A stretch of 64,000 nucleotides of DNA from Xanthomonas sontii (GTDB lineage: Bacteria; Pseudomonadota; Gammaproteobacteria; Xanthomonadales; Xanthomonadaceae), in the NCBI RefSeq assembly GCF_040529055.1, contig NZ_CP132342.1, positions 2,292,001-2,356,000 on the forward strand, written 5' to 3'. Under the pieces are notes generated by a model, which saw only the letters and a list, made by a program, of their open reading frames with translations, ran no database searches and had not been told where the DNA came from. How positions within the stretch are numbered: the stretch's first letter is position 1; each line of letters starts with the position of its first letter. Position numbers and translations under genes: made by a program. Positions 45,036 through 53,214 of this stretch are shown here, piece by piece.

Positions 45036-47734
45036 CACTTCGCCTCCGCCGGCTCGGCCGGCGCACCGGCCAGGGTCCCGCCCAGGTCGCGCACCTGCAG
45101 CGCCGCGCGCACCTGCTCCAGGGTGGCGCTGCTGTGCACGCGCACGGTCAGCGGTTCGCCCGGCAGCAGGTCGAAGGCGTTGTCGGACAGGGTCACGTCG
45201 AGGTCGCCGAAGCTCAGCCACACCTGCGCCGCAAGCGTGGCGCTGCTCAGGGTCAGCGCGTAGCCGTCGCCATCGGCGCGCAGCTCGCTGCGGATGTCGG
45301 CCTGCGGCCACTGCAGGCGCTTGGCCGCGTCGAAGTACACCAGGGTGCGCGACAGCACGCGCTCGCCGTCGAGCAGCTCGAACACCGCCACGCTGCGGCG
45401 CGGATCGGCGCGGCGCAGCAACTGCGCATCGCTGAAGCTGCCCACGCGCACGCTGGACAGCGGCGCCAGGGTCACCGGCTTCTCGGTCTTGCTCAGCACC
45501 TTGCCGGACAGATCCATGACCCGCATGCGCCAGCGCGCGGTCAGCGGCGTGGTGCGGTCGGAGACCAGCGACACGGTGGTCTGGCCCTTGTCGTCGCGCA
45601 GTGCGGCGATCAGTTCCGGCGCGTAGAAGCGGCGCGCGTGGTACTGCAGCGCCTTCCAGCGGCCGAAGTAGTCCAGGCTCGACCACGACGCGCCGGGCCA
45701 CACGTCGTTGAGCTGCCAGTACAGCGAGCCCATCGATTGCGGCCGCGAGGCGCGCAGGTGTTCGGCGGCCAGGGTGATGCCCTCGGCCTGCATGATCTGG
45801 CTCAGGTAGACGAAGCTGGCGAAGTCCTTGGGTTCGCCGAAGGCGCGGCGGATGTACAGCAGCAGGCGCTGGTTGCCGTTGCCCTTGTCGAACTTCTGGT
45901 GCGCGCGCATCACCGGCGATTCCGGCTGCAGGTCGCCGGGTTCGGCGAAGGCGCGGATGGTGCGCATCTCGGGGAACGACTGCAGGCCGTATTCGGACAT
46001 GAAGCGCGGGGTCACGTTGAGGTATTCGTTGACAGGCAGCGCCGGGCCGCCCCAGACCTTCCAGTAGTGCATGTCGCCGTCGTCGGGCTGGTCGGCGGCG
46101 CCATCGAAATCGGTACCCGGCGAGGTCGCCCAGTACGGGGTGTCGCTGTCGTACTTCTGTACCGCCTCGCGCAGCACCGTGCCGAACAGCGTGGTCATGC
46201 CGCGGACGATGCGCTCGCGCTCTTCCGGGTCGATCGACTGCTTGAACTTGATGCGGTCGCCCCAGTTCTCCCAGCCGGTCTGCACTTCGTTGTTGCCGCA
46301 CCAGATGACGATGCTGGGGTGGTCGCCCAGACGCCGCACCTGCTCCTCGGCCTCGGCGCGGGTGTTCTCGCGGAAGGCGACGTCGTAGGGCGGGATCGCG
46401 CCGCCGAACATGAAGTCCTGCCAGATCATGATGCCCAGGCGGTCGGCGTCTTCGTAGAAGCTGTCCGGCTGGTAATGGCCGCCGCCCCACATGCGCAGCA
46501 TGTTCATGTTGGCGTCGCGCGCGGACTGCAGGAAGCCGCGCATGCGCGCGGCGTCGACGCGGGTGGGGAAGCTGTCGAACGGAATCAGGTTGGCGCCCTT
46601 GGCGAACACCGGGATGCCGTTGACCACCAGGGCGAAGCTCTTGCCCCACTGGTCCTTCTCGCGGCGCAACTCGACGCTGCGCAGGCCGGTGACGCGCTGC
46701 ACGTCCAGGCGCTCGCCGGCGGCATCGCGCAGCTGCGCCTTGAACGTGTACAGGTCCTGGCGGCCGTAGCCGGCCGGGAACCAGCGCTGCGGCTTGGCGA
46801 TGCGCACCGGCACGGTCAGGGTGTTGGCACCTGGATCGACGACCGCGCGCTGGCTGAACTGGCCGACGCGCTGGCCATCGGGGCCGAGCACGTCCAGGTC
46901 CAGCTGCACCTCGCCGCTGCGGCCGGCCTGCACCTGCAGTTGTGCCAGCAATTGCGCCGCGTCGGCGTCGACGCGCTGCTGGGCGATGTGCAGGCCGTCC
47001 ACGCGCAGGTCGTCCCAGGCTTCCAGGCGCACGCCCTGCCAGATGCCGGCGGTGACGATGCGCGGGCCCCAATCCCAGCCGAAGTTGTACGGCGCCTTGC
47101 GCACGTAGGTGGAGCTGTGCCGCGCCACCGGCTCGTCGCCGAACGCCGAATCGTAGGCGCCGGGCAGCGCGTACGGCTGCTTGGACAGCCACGGCTGGAT
47201 CTTCTTGATCGGCGAGGCGATGCGCACTTCCAGCACGTTGTCGCCGCGCTTGAGCAGCGGTTTGGCGTCGACCCGCCACTGCCGGAACATGTTGTCGGCG
47301 GCGAGCAGCTTCTTGCCGTTGAGGTAGACCTCGGCGAAGGTGTCCAGCCCGTCGAACACCAGTTCCAGGTGCGGGCGCGCCAGCAGGGCCGCGTCGACCT
47401 GGAAATGGGTCTGGTACTGCCAGTCGCTGAGCCCGGCCCACTGGATCTGCGCTTCGTTGTCGCGATAGAACGGATCGGGCACCACCCCGGCGGCGATCAG
47501 GTCGGTCTGCACCGTGCCCGGCACCTGCGCCGGCAGCCATTGTGCGGCCTTCGGGTGCGCCTTGGCGTTGGCGTCGCCCGGCGCCAGCCGCACCTGCCAG
47601 CCCTGTTGCAGCGACAGTGTCGCCGGCGCCGCCGCCTGGCCCAGCGCCGGCAAGGCCAGCGCCAGCAGCAGCCCGAGGCGGGCAGGAAGGCGCGTGCGCG
47701 ACGCGGAACGGGGGCGGCGGGGCGGCTGGGTCAT
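45035..47734 (-). CDS. nixH: GH2 beta-mannosidase
   Basis: This 899-aa exported protein has a Sec signal ending LLLALALPALGQAAA. Features of GH2 beta-mannosidases are VPGTVQTDLIAAGVVPDPFY, NFGWDWGPRIVTAGIWQGV, the acid/base E483 in WCGNNEVQTGW and the nucleophile E581 in FMSEYGLQSFPE. It would cleave the beta-mannose linked to chitobiose, the core Man-GlcNAc bond of N-glycans. It lies 16 bp after the GH20 stop and is coupled to nixI by a TGATG overlap. The symbol follows family and order. Confidence 0.9.
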   Translation of the reverse strand: MTQPPRRPRSASRTRLPARLGLLLALALPALGQAAAPATLSLQQGWQVRLAPGDANAKAHPKAAQWLPAQVPGTVQTDLIAAGVVPDPFYRDNEAQIQWAGLSDWQYQTHFQVDAALLARPHLELVFDGLDTFAEVYLNGKKLLAADNMFRQWRVDAKPLLKRGDNVLEVRIASPIKKIQPWLSKQPYALPGAYDSAFGDEPVARHSSTYVRKAPYNFGWDWGPRIVTAGIWQGVRLEAWDDLRVDGLHIAQQRVDADAAQLLAQLQVQAGRSGEVQLDLDVLGPDGQRVGQFSQRAVVDPGANTLTVPVRIAKPQRWFPAGYGRQDLYTFKAQLRDAAGERLDVQRVTGLRSVELRREKDQWGKSFALVVNGIPVFAKGANLIPFDSFPTRVDAARMRGFLQSARDANMNMLRMWGGGHYQPDSFYEDADRLGIMIWQDFMFGGAIPPYDVAFRENTRAEAEEQVRRLGDHPSIVIWCGNNEVQTGWENWGDRIKFKQSIDPEERERIVRGMTTLFGTVLREAVQKYDSDTPYWATSPGTDFDGAADQPDDGDMHYWKVWGGPALPVNEYLNVTPRFMSEYGLQSFPEMRTIRAFAEPGDLQPESPVMRAHQKFDKGNGNQRLLLYIRRAFGEPKDFASFVYLSQIMQAEGITLAAEHLRASRPQSMGSLYWQLNDVWPGASWSSLDYFGRWKALQYHARRFYAPELIAALRDDKGQTTVSLVSDRTTPLTARWRMRVMDLSGKVLSKTEKPVTLAPLSSVRVGSFSDAQLLRRADPRRSVAVFELLDGERVLSRTLVYFDAAKRLQWPQADIRSELRADGDGYALTLSSATLAAQVWLSFGDLDVTLSDNAFDLLPGEPLTVRVHSSATLEQVRAALQVRDLGGTLAGAPAEPAEAK

Positions 47735-47750
47735 GCGAGGGTCTCCGTGG

Positions 47751-50249
47751 TCAGTGCGCGGCGGCGGGGGGCGCCTGCGCCGCGGTGTCGATCAGATGGA
47801 CGGCGCCGATGGCGTAGTACGGGCCGGCGATGGGCGCGGTGGAGCGCAGGCACAGGTCGTGCACGCCGGTCTGCCTGGGCAGACGCGCTTCCAGCGCGAA
47901 CTGGTCGCCCAGGGTCTTGCCGGCCGGCAGCGGCAGCCGCGCCAGCAGCTTGCCCTTGCAGTCGCCCAGCCGCACTTCGAACTCGCCGCGCGGGCTGTGC
48001 GCCGGGTAGCGCTTGACCTTGGCCTGGTCGTGCGCCAGCCCGTAGTTGCGCGCCAGGCGCGCGGCGTCGATGCGGATGCGGTCGATGCCGTCCAGCCGCG
48101 CGTCGGCGTAGCGCCAGCAACTGGTGAACAGGTCGATGTTGAACACCGGCGTGTCCTGGTCGGCCAGGTCCGGCAGCAGCGGCACGCGCAGGCCCAGCTC
48201 GCCGCCTTCGCACGAGGCCAGGCCCTGGGTATCGCGGCTGAGCAGGTTGGCGCGGTCGAGGATGCGGCTGCGCGGCGCGGCCAGCAGACGGCCGTCGTCG
48301 GCGAAGGTGGCCGCGCGCACGGTCACCGGCAGGGTCACCGCGAACGGCGCGGTGTAGCGCGGCGAGTCGGCCTTGGGCTCGCTGCCGTCGGTGGTGTAGC
48401 GGAAGCTGCCGAACTTGGCCTGGTTGCCCAGCACCACGGTGGCCTTCCCGCTGTCCAGCGCGGCGTTGTCGCCGCCCTGCACGGCGATGTCCGGGGCGAA
48501 GGCGCCGTCGCCGTAGGCGATGCCCTGCAGGCGGTAGCGGTCCAGCTGCGCCGGCATGCGCTGCAGGAAGCCGTTCCAGTCGCGTGCGGCCATCGGCGAC
48601 CAACCCGCCTCGGCCACCGCGCTCAGTCGCGGGAACAGGGCATGGTCGATATGCCAGGTGGAGGGGATGTACTCGCTCCACAGCGCCGCCTGCACGCCGA
48701 GCACGTGCTTGCTCTCCTCGGCGCTGAGCGCCGCCGGCACCGGGTCGAAGCCATAGACCTTCTGCAGCGGCAGCGTGGCCAGGCGGCCGTTGGGCTCATC
48801 GTTGCGTGCGCTCTGCAGGTTGTCCAGGTACATCCAGCCGGCCGGTGCCAGCACCACGTCGTGGCCTTGCTTGGCGGCGGCGACCGCGCCATCCACGCCG
48901 CGCCAGGACATCACCGACGCACTGGCCGGCAGCCCGCCTTCCAGGATCTCATCCCAGCCGATCAGGCGCCGCTGGTGCTGGGTCAGGTAATCGGCCAGCT
49001 GCTGGTTGAACCAGCCCTGCAGCGCGTGCGCGTCCTTGATGCCGAGCTTGCGCATCTGCGCGCGCACCGCCGGCGAACGTTCCCACTGATCCTTGACCGC
49101 TTCGTCGCCGCCGATGTGGATGTACGGCGAGGGGAACAGCTGCAGCACTTCATCCAGCACGCCGCGGATGAAGGTCATGCTCTTGTCGTTGGTGTTGAAC
49201 AGGTACGGATTGACGCCCCAGTCCACCGACACCTTGGGCCGCTGCCGGGTCACCCCGACCAGTTCCGGATAGGCCGCCACCGCCGCCTGTGCGTGCCCGG
49301 GCATGTCCAGTTCCGGCACGATGGTGATGTGGCGTTCGGCGGCGTAGGTCACCAGGTCGCGGATCTGGTCCTGGGTGTAGAAGCCGCCGTAGCGATCGGG
49401 CAGGCCGTGGGTGCCCGCGCCGGGCGGGGTGCGCCAGGCGCCGATCTCGGTGAGCTTGGGATAGCGCTTGATCTCGATGCGCCAGCCCTGGTCGTCGGTC
49501 AGATGCAGGTGCAGCACGTTGAGCTTGTGCTGGGCCATCGCGTCGAGCAGGCGCTTGACCGTGTCGGGGCCATGAAAGTGCCGCGCCACGTCGAGCAGCA
49601 CGCCGCGCCAGCCGAAGCGCGGCCAGTCGCGGATATGCACCTGCGGCACGTCCACCTCGCCCTTGCCGGCGTCGGGGGTCATCAACTGCCAGGCGCTGAT
49701 CGCGCCGTAGAACAGGCCGCGCTCCTCGCGCGCCTGGATCAGCATGGTGCGCGGATCCACGTCCAGCGTGTAGCCCTCGGCCTGCGCGACCTCGGTATTG
49801 GGATTGAGCTGCAGGCGGATGCTGCCGTCGGCGGGGATGGTCTCCGCACGCACTTCCAGCGACAGCCCGCGGGTCTTGCTCAGCAATTGCGACAGTTGCT
49901 GCGCCACGCGCTGCGCGCCGGCGTCGTCGAGGGGCACCGACAGCACGGCGCCGGTGCCGATGGTCAGGGTGCCGCCGTCGCGCTCGGCCTTGGCCGGCGC
50001 CGGGATCAACGGCAGCGGCGTCTTGTCGTCGTCGTCATCGTGTCTCGGGGCCGGCGGCGGCGCTGCGGCAGGCTTGGACGCGGGCGCCGGCGCTGGCGCT
50101 GGCGGCGGAGTGCGGTCGCAGCCGCCGAGCAGGCTGCCACAGGCGAGCAGGGACAACCCCAGCCAGGCGTTGCGGGAGGCCGCCGCGATGCGCGCGGCGG
50201 CGGGCATCGGGCGGTGCGGCAATCGGGGGTGTGCACCCACTGCAGTCAT
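47751..50249 (-). CDS. nixG: GH20 beta-hexosaminidase, probable lipoprotein
   Basis: The protein has 832 aa from 50249; an internal ATG at 50207 (MPAAARIAAASRN) is also plausible. A lipobox LLGGC suggests outer-membrane anchoring, followed by a Pro/Ala linker and DDDDD. The GH20b domain precedes the barrel, which has WRGVLLDVARHFHGPDTVKR and the catalytic pair D382-E383 in HIGGDEAVKDQW. It would remove terminal beta-GlcNAc from N-glycan antennae. A C-terminal chitobiase-like domain is present. The symbol follows family and order in the nix cluster. Confidence 0.9.
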   Translation of the reverse strand: MTAVGAHPRLPHRPMPAAARIAAASRNAWLGLSLLACGSLLGGCDRTPPPAPAPAPASKPAAAPPPAPRHDDDDDKTPLPLIPAPAKAERDGGTLTIGTGAVLSVPLDDAGAQRVAQQLSQLLSKTRGLSLEVRAETIPADGSIRLQLNPNTEVAQAEGYTLDVDPRTMLIQAREERGLFYGAISAWQLMTPDAGKGEVDVPQVHIRDWPRFGWRGVLLDVARHFHGPDTVKRLLDAMAQHKLNVLHLHLTDDQGWRIEIKRYPKLTEIGAWRTPPGAGTHGLPDRYGGFYTQDQIRDLVTYAAERHITIVPELDMPGHAQAAVAAYPELVGVTRQRPKVSVDWGVNPYLFNTNDKSMTFIRGVLDEVLQLFPSPYIHIGGDEAVKDQWERSPAVRAQMRKLGIKDAHALQGWFNQQLADYLTQHQRRLIGWDEILEGGLPASASVMSWRGVDGAVAAAKQGHDVVLAPAGWMYLDNLQSARNDEPNGRLATLPLQKVYGFDPVPAALSAEESKHVLGVQAALWSEYIPSTWHIDHALFPRLSAVAEAGWSPMAARDWNGFLQRMPAQLDRYRLQGIAYGDGAFAPDIAVQGGDNAALDSGKATVVLGNQAKFGSFRYTTDGSEPKADSPRYTAPFAVTLPVTVRAATFADDGRLLAAPRSRILDRANLLSRDTQGLASCEGGELGLRVPLLPDLADQDTPVFNIDLFTSCWRYADARLDGIDRIRIDAARLARNYGLAHDQAKVKRYPAHSPRGEFEVRLGDCKGKLLARLPLPAGKTLGDQFALEARLPRQTGVHDLCLRSTAPIAGPYYAIGAVHLIDTAAQAPPAAAH

Positions 50250-50368
50250 CGGTCTACCTCAAGCGATCGAGATGCGTATCGTAGAGGCTGTGAGGTAGCC
50301 TGGGGTGAGCGCGGCGCGTTCGCTGCGCGCCGCGTGCCCGTCGTGTCGCATCTCGGTCGTGGGGCCGC

Positions 50369-51424
50369 TCAGCGCGTCGCGGTCGGCAGTTCGTCCCAGA
50401 CCTTGGGATCTTCGGCGCCCAGCACCCAGCAGCTGAAGCCTTCCAGACCGTATTGCTTGGTCAGCTCGTAGCGGGCGCGGAAGCTGCGCGCGTCCGGGCG
50501 GAACACCCATTCGCGCATGTCGTCGCGGTAGAAGTAGAACCACGATTCCTGCTCCACCGGGTCCCATTGCACGGTGGCATGCTGCTCTTCCGCCAGCGGG
50601 AACGATTCGTCGGCATCGATGTAGTCGGCGGTGATGTTCGAGGCCTCGGTGCCGTCGGCCTTGACCGGATTGCCGGTGTACCAGCGGTAGCCATAGGTGG
50701 CGATGCCCAGCGACAGCTTGTCCTTCGGCACCTGGGTCAGCGCGTAGTCCAGGTGCTTCTTCATCCACACCATGCCGTCCACCGGGCCGGGCGCGGTCCA
50801 GCGGGTGTGCTGGTCGTAGGTCATCAGGCTGATCAGGTCGGCCGAGGCGCTCAGCGCCTTGAGGTCGTAGGCGCCGCGCCAGTACTCCCACATCCACTTG
50901 GCGAACGCGCCGCCTTCGGCATAGCCGGGCGCGTTCGGCACCACCGCCACCGACAGCTTGAAGCCGGCCTTGTGCAGCGCCTCGGCGGTCTGCTTGACCA
51001 TCAGCGAGTAGGCGTCGCGGTCGGTCCAGGCGATGCTCTCGAAATCGAACTGGAAGCCGTAGTAGCCATGCTTGCGGCCGTGGATCAGCAGCGCCTGGAT
51101 CATGCGCTGCTTGGCGTCCTCGTCGTGCAGCAGCTTGTGGAAGCCCTCGCGCCCGGCGGTCATCGACAGGATCGGCATCACCCGCAGCTTGTGCTGCTTG
51201 GCGATCTCGTACAGGTATATGTTCGGGGTGCCGTTGACCAGGCCGCTCTGGTCCACGCCGTACCAGGTCGGCACCACCACGTCGATCTTGTCGAGGTGGG
51301 CCAGGAACGAATTGGTCGATTTCTGCGTGTTCATCAGATAGAACAGCGCGGTCGGGTTCTTGGCCATGGCCGGCCCGCAGGCCAGGGCGAGGGCGAACAG
51401 CAGCCCTGCGAAACGCTTCATCAT
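50369..51424 (-). CDS. nixF: GH18 family glycosidase
   Basis: This 351-aa exported protein has the signal MMKRFAGLLFALALACGPAM. The barrel motif usually DGxDxDxE reads GYYGFQFDFES, with D127 and catalytic E129, resembling endo-beta-N-acetylglucosaminidase or spore-cortex type GH18 proteins rather than classical chitinases. Other segments are SLMTYDQHTRW and LGIATYGYRWY. The start overlaps the GH29 stop (ATGATGA), so 51424 or 51421 is used. It could cut within the chitobiose core of N-glycans. Confidence 0.88.
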   Translation of the reverse strand: MMKRFAGLLFALALACGPAMAKNPTALFYLMNTQKSTNSFLAHLDKIDVVVPTWYGVDQSGLVNGTPNIYLYEIAKQHKLRVMPILSMTAGREGFHKLLHDEDAKQRMIQALLIHGRKHGYYGFQFDFESIAWTDRDAYSLMVKQTAEALHKAGFKLSVAVVPNAPGYAEGGAFAKWMWEYWRGAYDLKALSASADLISLMTYDQHTRWTAPGPVDGMVWMKKHLDYALTQVPKDKLSLGIATYGYRWYTGNPVKADGTEASNITADYIDADESFPLAEEQHATVQWDPVEQESWFYFYRDDMREWVFRPDARSFRARYELTKQYGLEGFSCWVLGAEDPKVWDELPTATR

Positions 51425-53115
51425 CGGGAGGAATCCGTTGGCGGAGTGGGGGAGGACAGGTCGATGCGGAACACGTAGGCGTGTTCTCCCACCGGCTTGG
51501 CCGGCAGGCGCAGGTGCAGGCCGTCGGCGCGCTGCTCGAACGGCACCGGCTTGCCGTTGGCGAGCAGGGTGACGCCACGCACGCCATCGGCCGGCTTCAG
51601 CGAGCGGATCAGCGCCTGGCCGTCGACCGGCCAGCCCAGCTCGATCGCGTACAGCGCGCCGTGGCCGGTGGTGAAGCGGAAATCCTCGGGCGTGTACGGC
51701 TTGGTCTTGGTGTCCTGGAAGGTGCCGCCGACCACTTCGGTCGGGCCTTCGCCGTAGCTGCGCCACGGCGTGCTGTCGTAGATCGCCTCGCCGTTGGTCT
51801 TGAGCCACTTGCCGATCGACAGCAGGATCGCGCGTTCGGTGTCCGGGATCGAACCGTCGGCGCGCGGGCCGATGTTGAGCATCAGGTTGCCGTTCTTGCT
51901 GACCACGTCCACCAGCATGTGGATGATGAAGGTCGGCGTCTTGTAGGTGTCGTTCTCGACATAGCCCCACGAGGCGTTGCTGACCGAGGTGTCGGTCTGC
52001 CAGTGCGTGGGATGGATGCCGGTGAGCTGGCCGCGCTCGATATCGAGTGTGCCGGCACCTTCGGGGAAGGCGCCGAGCTTGTAGTTCACCACCACGCCGC
52101 CCTTGGCCGCGCCGTGGTTGTAGTAGTACGACAGCATGGTCGGCAGGGTGCCGCGGAAGGTCGGGTGCGCGATCCACCAGTCGAAATAGATCAGGTCCGG
52201 GTCGTAGCGGTCGATCAGTTCGGTGGTGCGCGCCAGCCAGTCGTCCAGCCAGGCCTGCGACACCGGGGTCCAGTCGTTGGTGACGTCGGCGTCGTCCTTG
52301 CCCGGCAGGCGCACCTGCGCCGGGCCGTACAGGCCGGCGTAGCGCGGGTCGTTGACGTCCGAGTCGAACTGGCGGCCGCCGTCGAAGAACCAGTCGTGCT
52401 CGGCGCGGTGCGAGGACAGGCCGAAATGCAGGCCCTGTGCGCGGATCGCCTTGGACAGCTCGCCGAGCACGTCGCGCTTGGGACCCATCTTCACCGCGGT
52501 CCAGTCCGACAGCTGCGAGTCGTACATGGCGAAGCCGTCGTGGTGTTCGGCCACCGGCACCACGTAGCGGGCGCCGGCGTCGCGGAACAGGGTGGCCCAG
52601 GCCTGCGGATCGAACTTGGGCGCGGTGAACAGCGGGATCAGGTCCTTGTAGCCGAAGCGCGACTGCGGGCCGTAGGTTTCCCGATGGTGCAGGTAGTCCT
52701 TGCTGCCCTGCTGGTACATGTTGCGCGAATACCACTCGTTGCCGAAGGCCGGCACCGAGAACACGCCCCAATGGATGAAGATGCCGAACTTGGCGTTGTC
52801 GTACCAGGACGGCGAGCGGTACTGCTTGAGCGAGGTCCAGTCGGGTCGGAACGGTCCGCCGCGCGCGCCATCGTTGGCTTCGCGCACCAGCCGCGCGCGT
52901 TCGGGCGCGTACTTGGCGGTGGCCTGCAGCCACTGCTGGTCGATCTGTTCCGGACTGAGGGTGGTGGCGGTGGGCGCGGTCGGCGACGGCGCGTCCGCGG
53001 CGCTGGCGGGCAGGGCCGTCAGCGCGAGCATGAGGGCCAGCGCGCTGGCCAGGGTCTGGCGTGCGGCTCCGGCGTGGCGGGATCGGTCCGCACGGGGGCG
53101 GGTCTCGGTCGTCAT
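51421..53115 (-). CDS. nixE: GH29 alpha-L-fucosidase
   Basis: This 564-aa exported enzyme has a Sec signal (LASALALMLALTALPASA). GH29 motifs are KFGIFIHWGVFSVPAFGNEW, VPVAEHHDGFAMYDSQLSDW and the nucleophile D312 in LIYFDWWIAHP. It would remove core alpha-1,3-fucose of plant N-glycans. It is the first GH gene after the TonB receptor, with a terminator hairpin between them. A decayed GH29 gene also exists at 14853-15670. The symbol follows family and order. Confidence 0.92.
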   Translation of the reverse strand: MTTETRPRADRSRHAGAARQTLASALALMLALTALPASAADAPSPTAPTATTLSPEQIDQQWLQATAKYAPERARLVREANDGARGGPFRPDWTSLKQYRSPSWYDNAKFGIFIHWGVFSVPAFGNEWYSRNMYQQGSKDYLHHRETYGPQSRFGYKDLIPLFTAPKFDPQAWATLFRDAGARYVVPVAEHHDGFAMYDSQLSDWTAVKMGPKRDVLGELSKAIRAQGLHFGLSSHRAEHDWFFDGGRQFDSDVNDPRYAGLYGPAQVRLPGKDDADVTNDWTPVSQAWLDDWLARTTELIDRYDPDLIYFDWWIAHPTFRGTLPTMLSYYYNHGAAKGGVVVNYKLGAFPEGAGTLDIERGQLTGIHPTHWQTDTSVSNASWGYVENDTYKTPTFIIHMLVDVVSKNGNLMLNIGPRADGSIPDTERAILLSIGKWLKTNGEAIYDSTPWRSYGEGPTEVVGGTFQDTKTKPYTPEDFRFTTGHGALYAIELGWPVDGQALIRSLKPADGVRGVTLLANGKPVPFEQRADGLHLRLPAKPVGEHAYVFRIDLSSPTPPTDSSR

Positions 53116-53169
53116 GGAACGGCACTCCTTGTTGCAGAAGACGATGCCGGCGCCGCCGCGCCGGACACG

Positions 53170-53204
53170 AAAAAGCGCGCCACCGTGGAGGGACGGTGGC
53201 GCGC
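53170..53204 (-). terminator. Strong hairpin between the receptor and nixE
   Basis: GCGCGCCACCGT (53175-53186) pairs perfectly with ACGGTGGCGCGC (53193-53204). Read on the minus strand it is followed by TTTTT, making a classical terminator 11 bp after the receptor stop. Partial read-through would set the receptor-to-enzyme ratio. Confidence 0.88.
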
Positions 53205-53214
53205 CGGTGCTACA

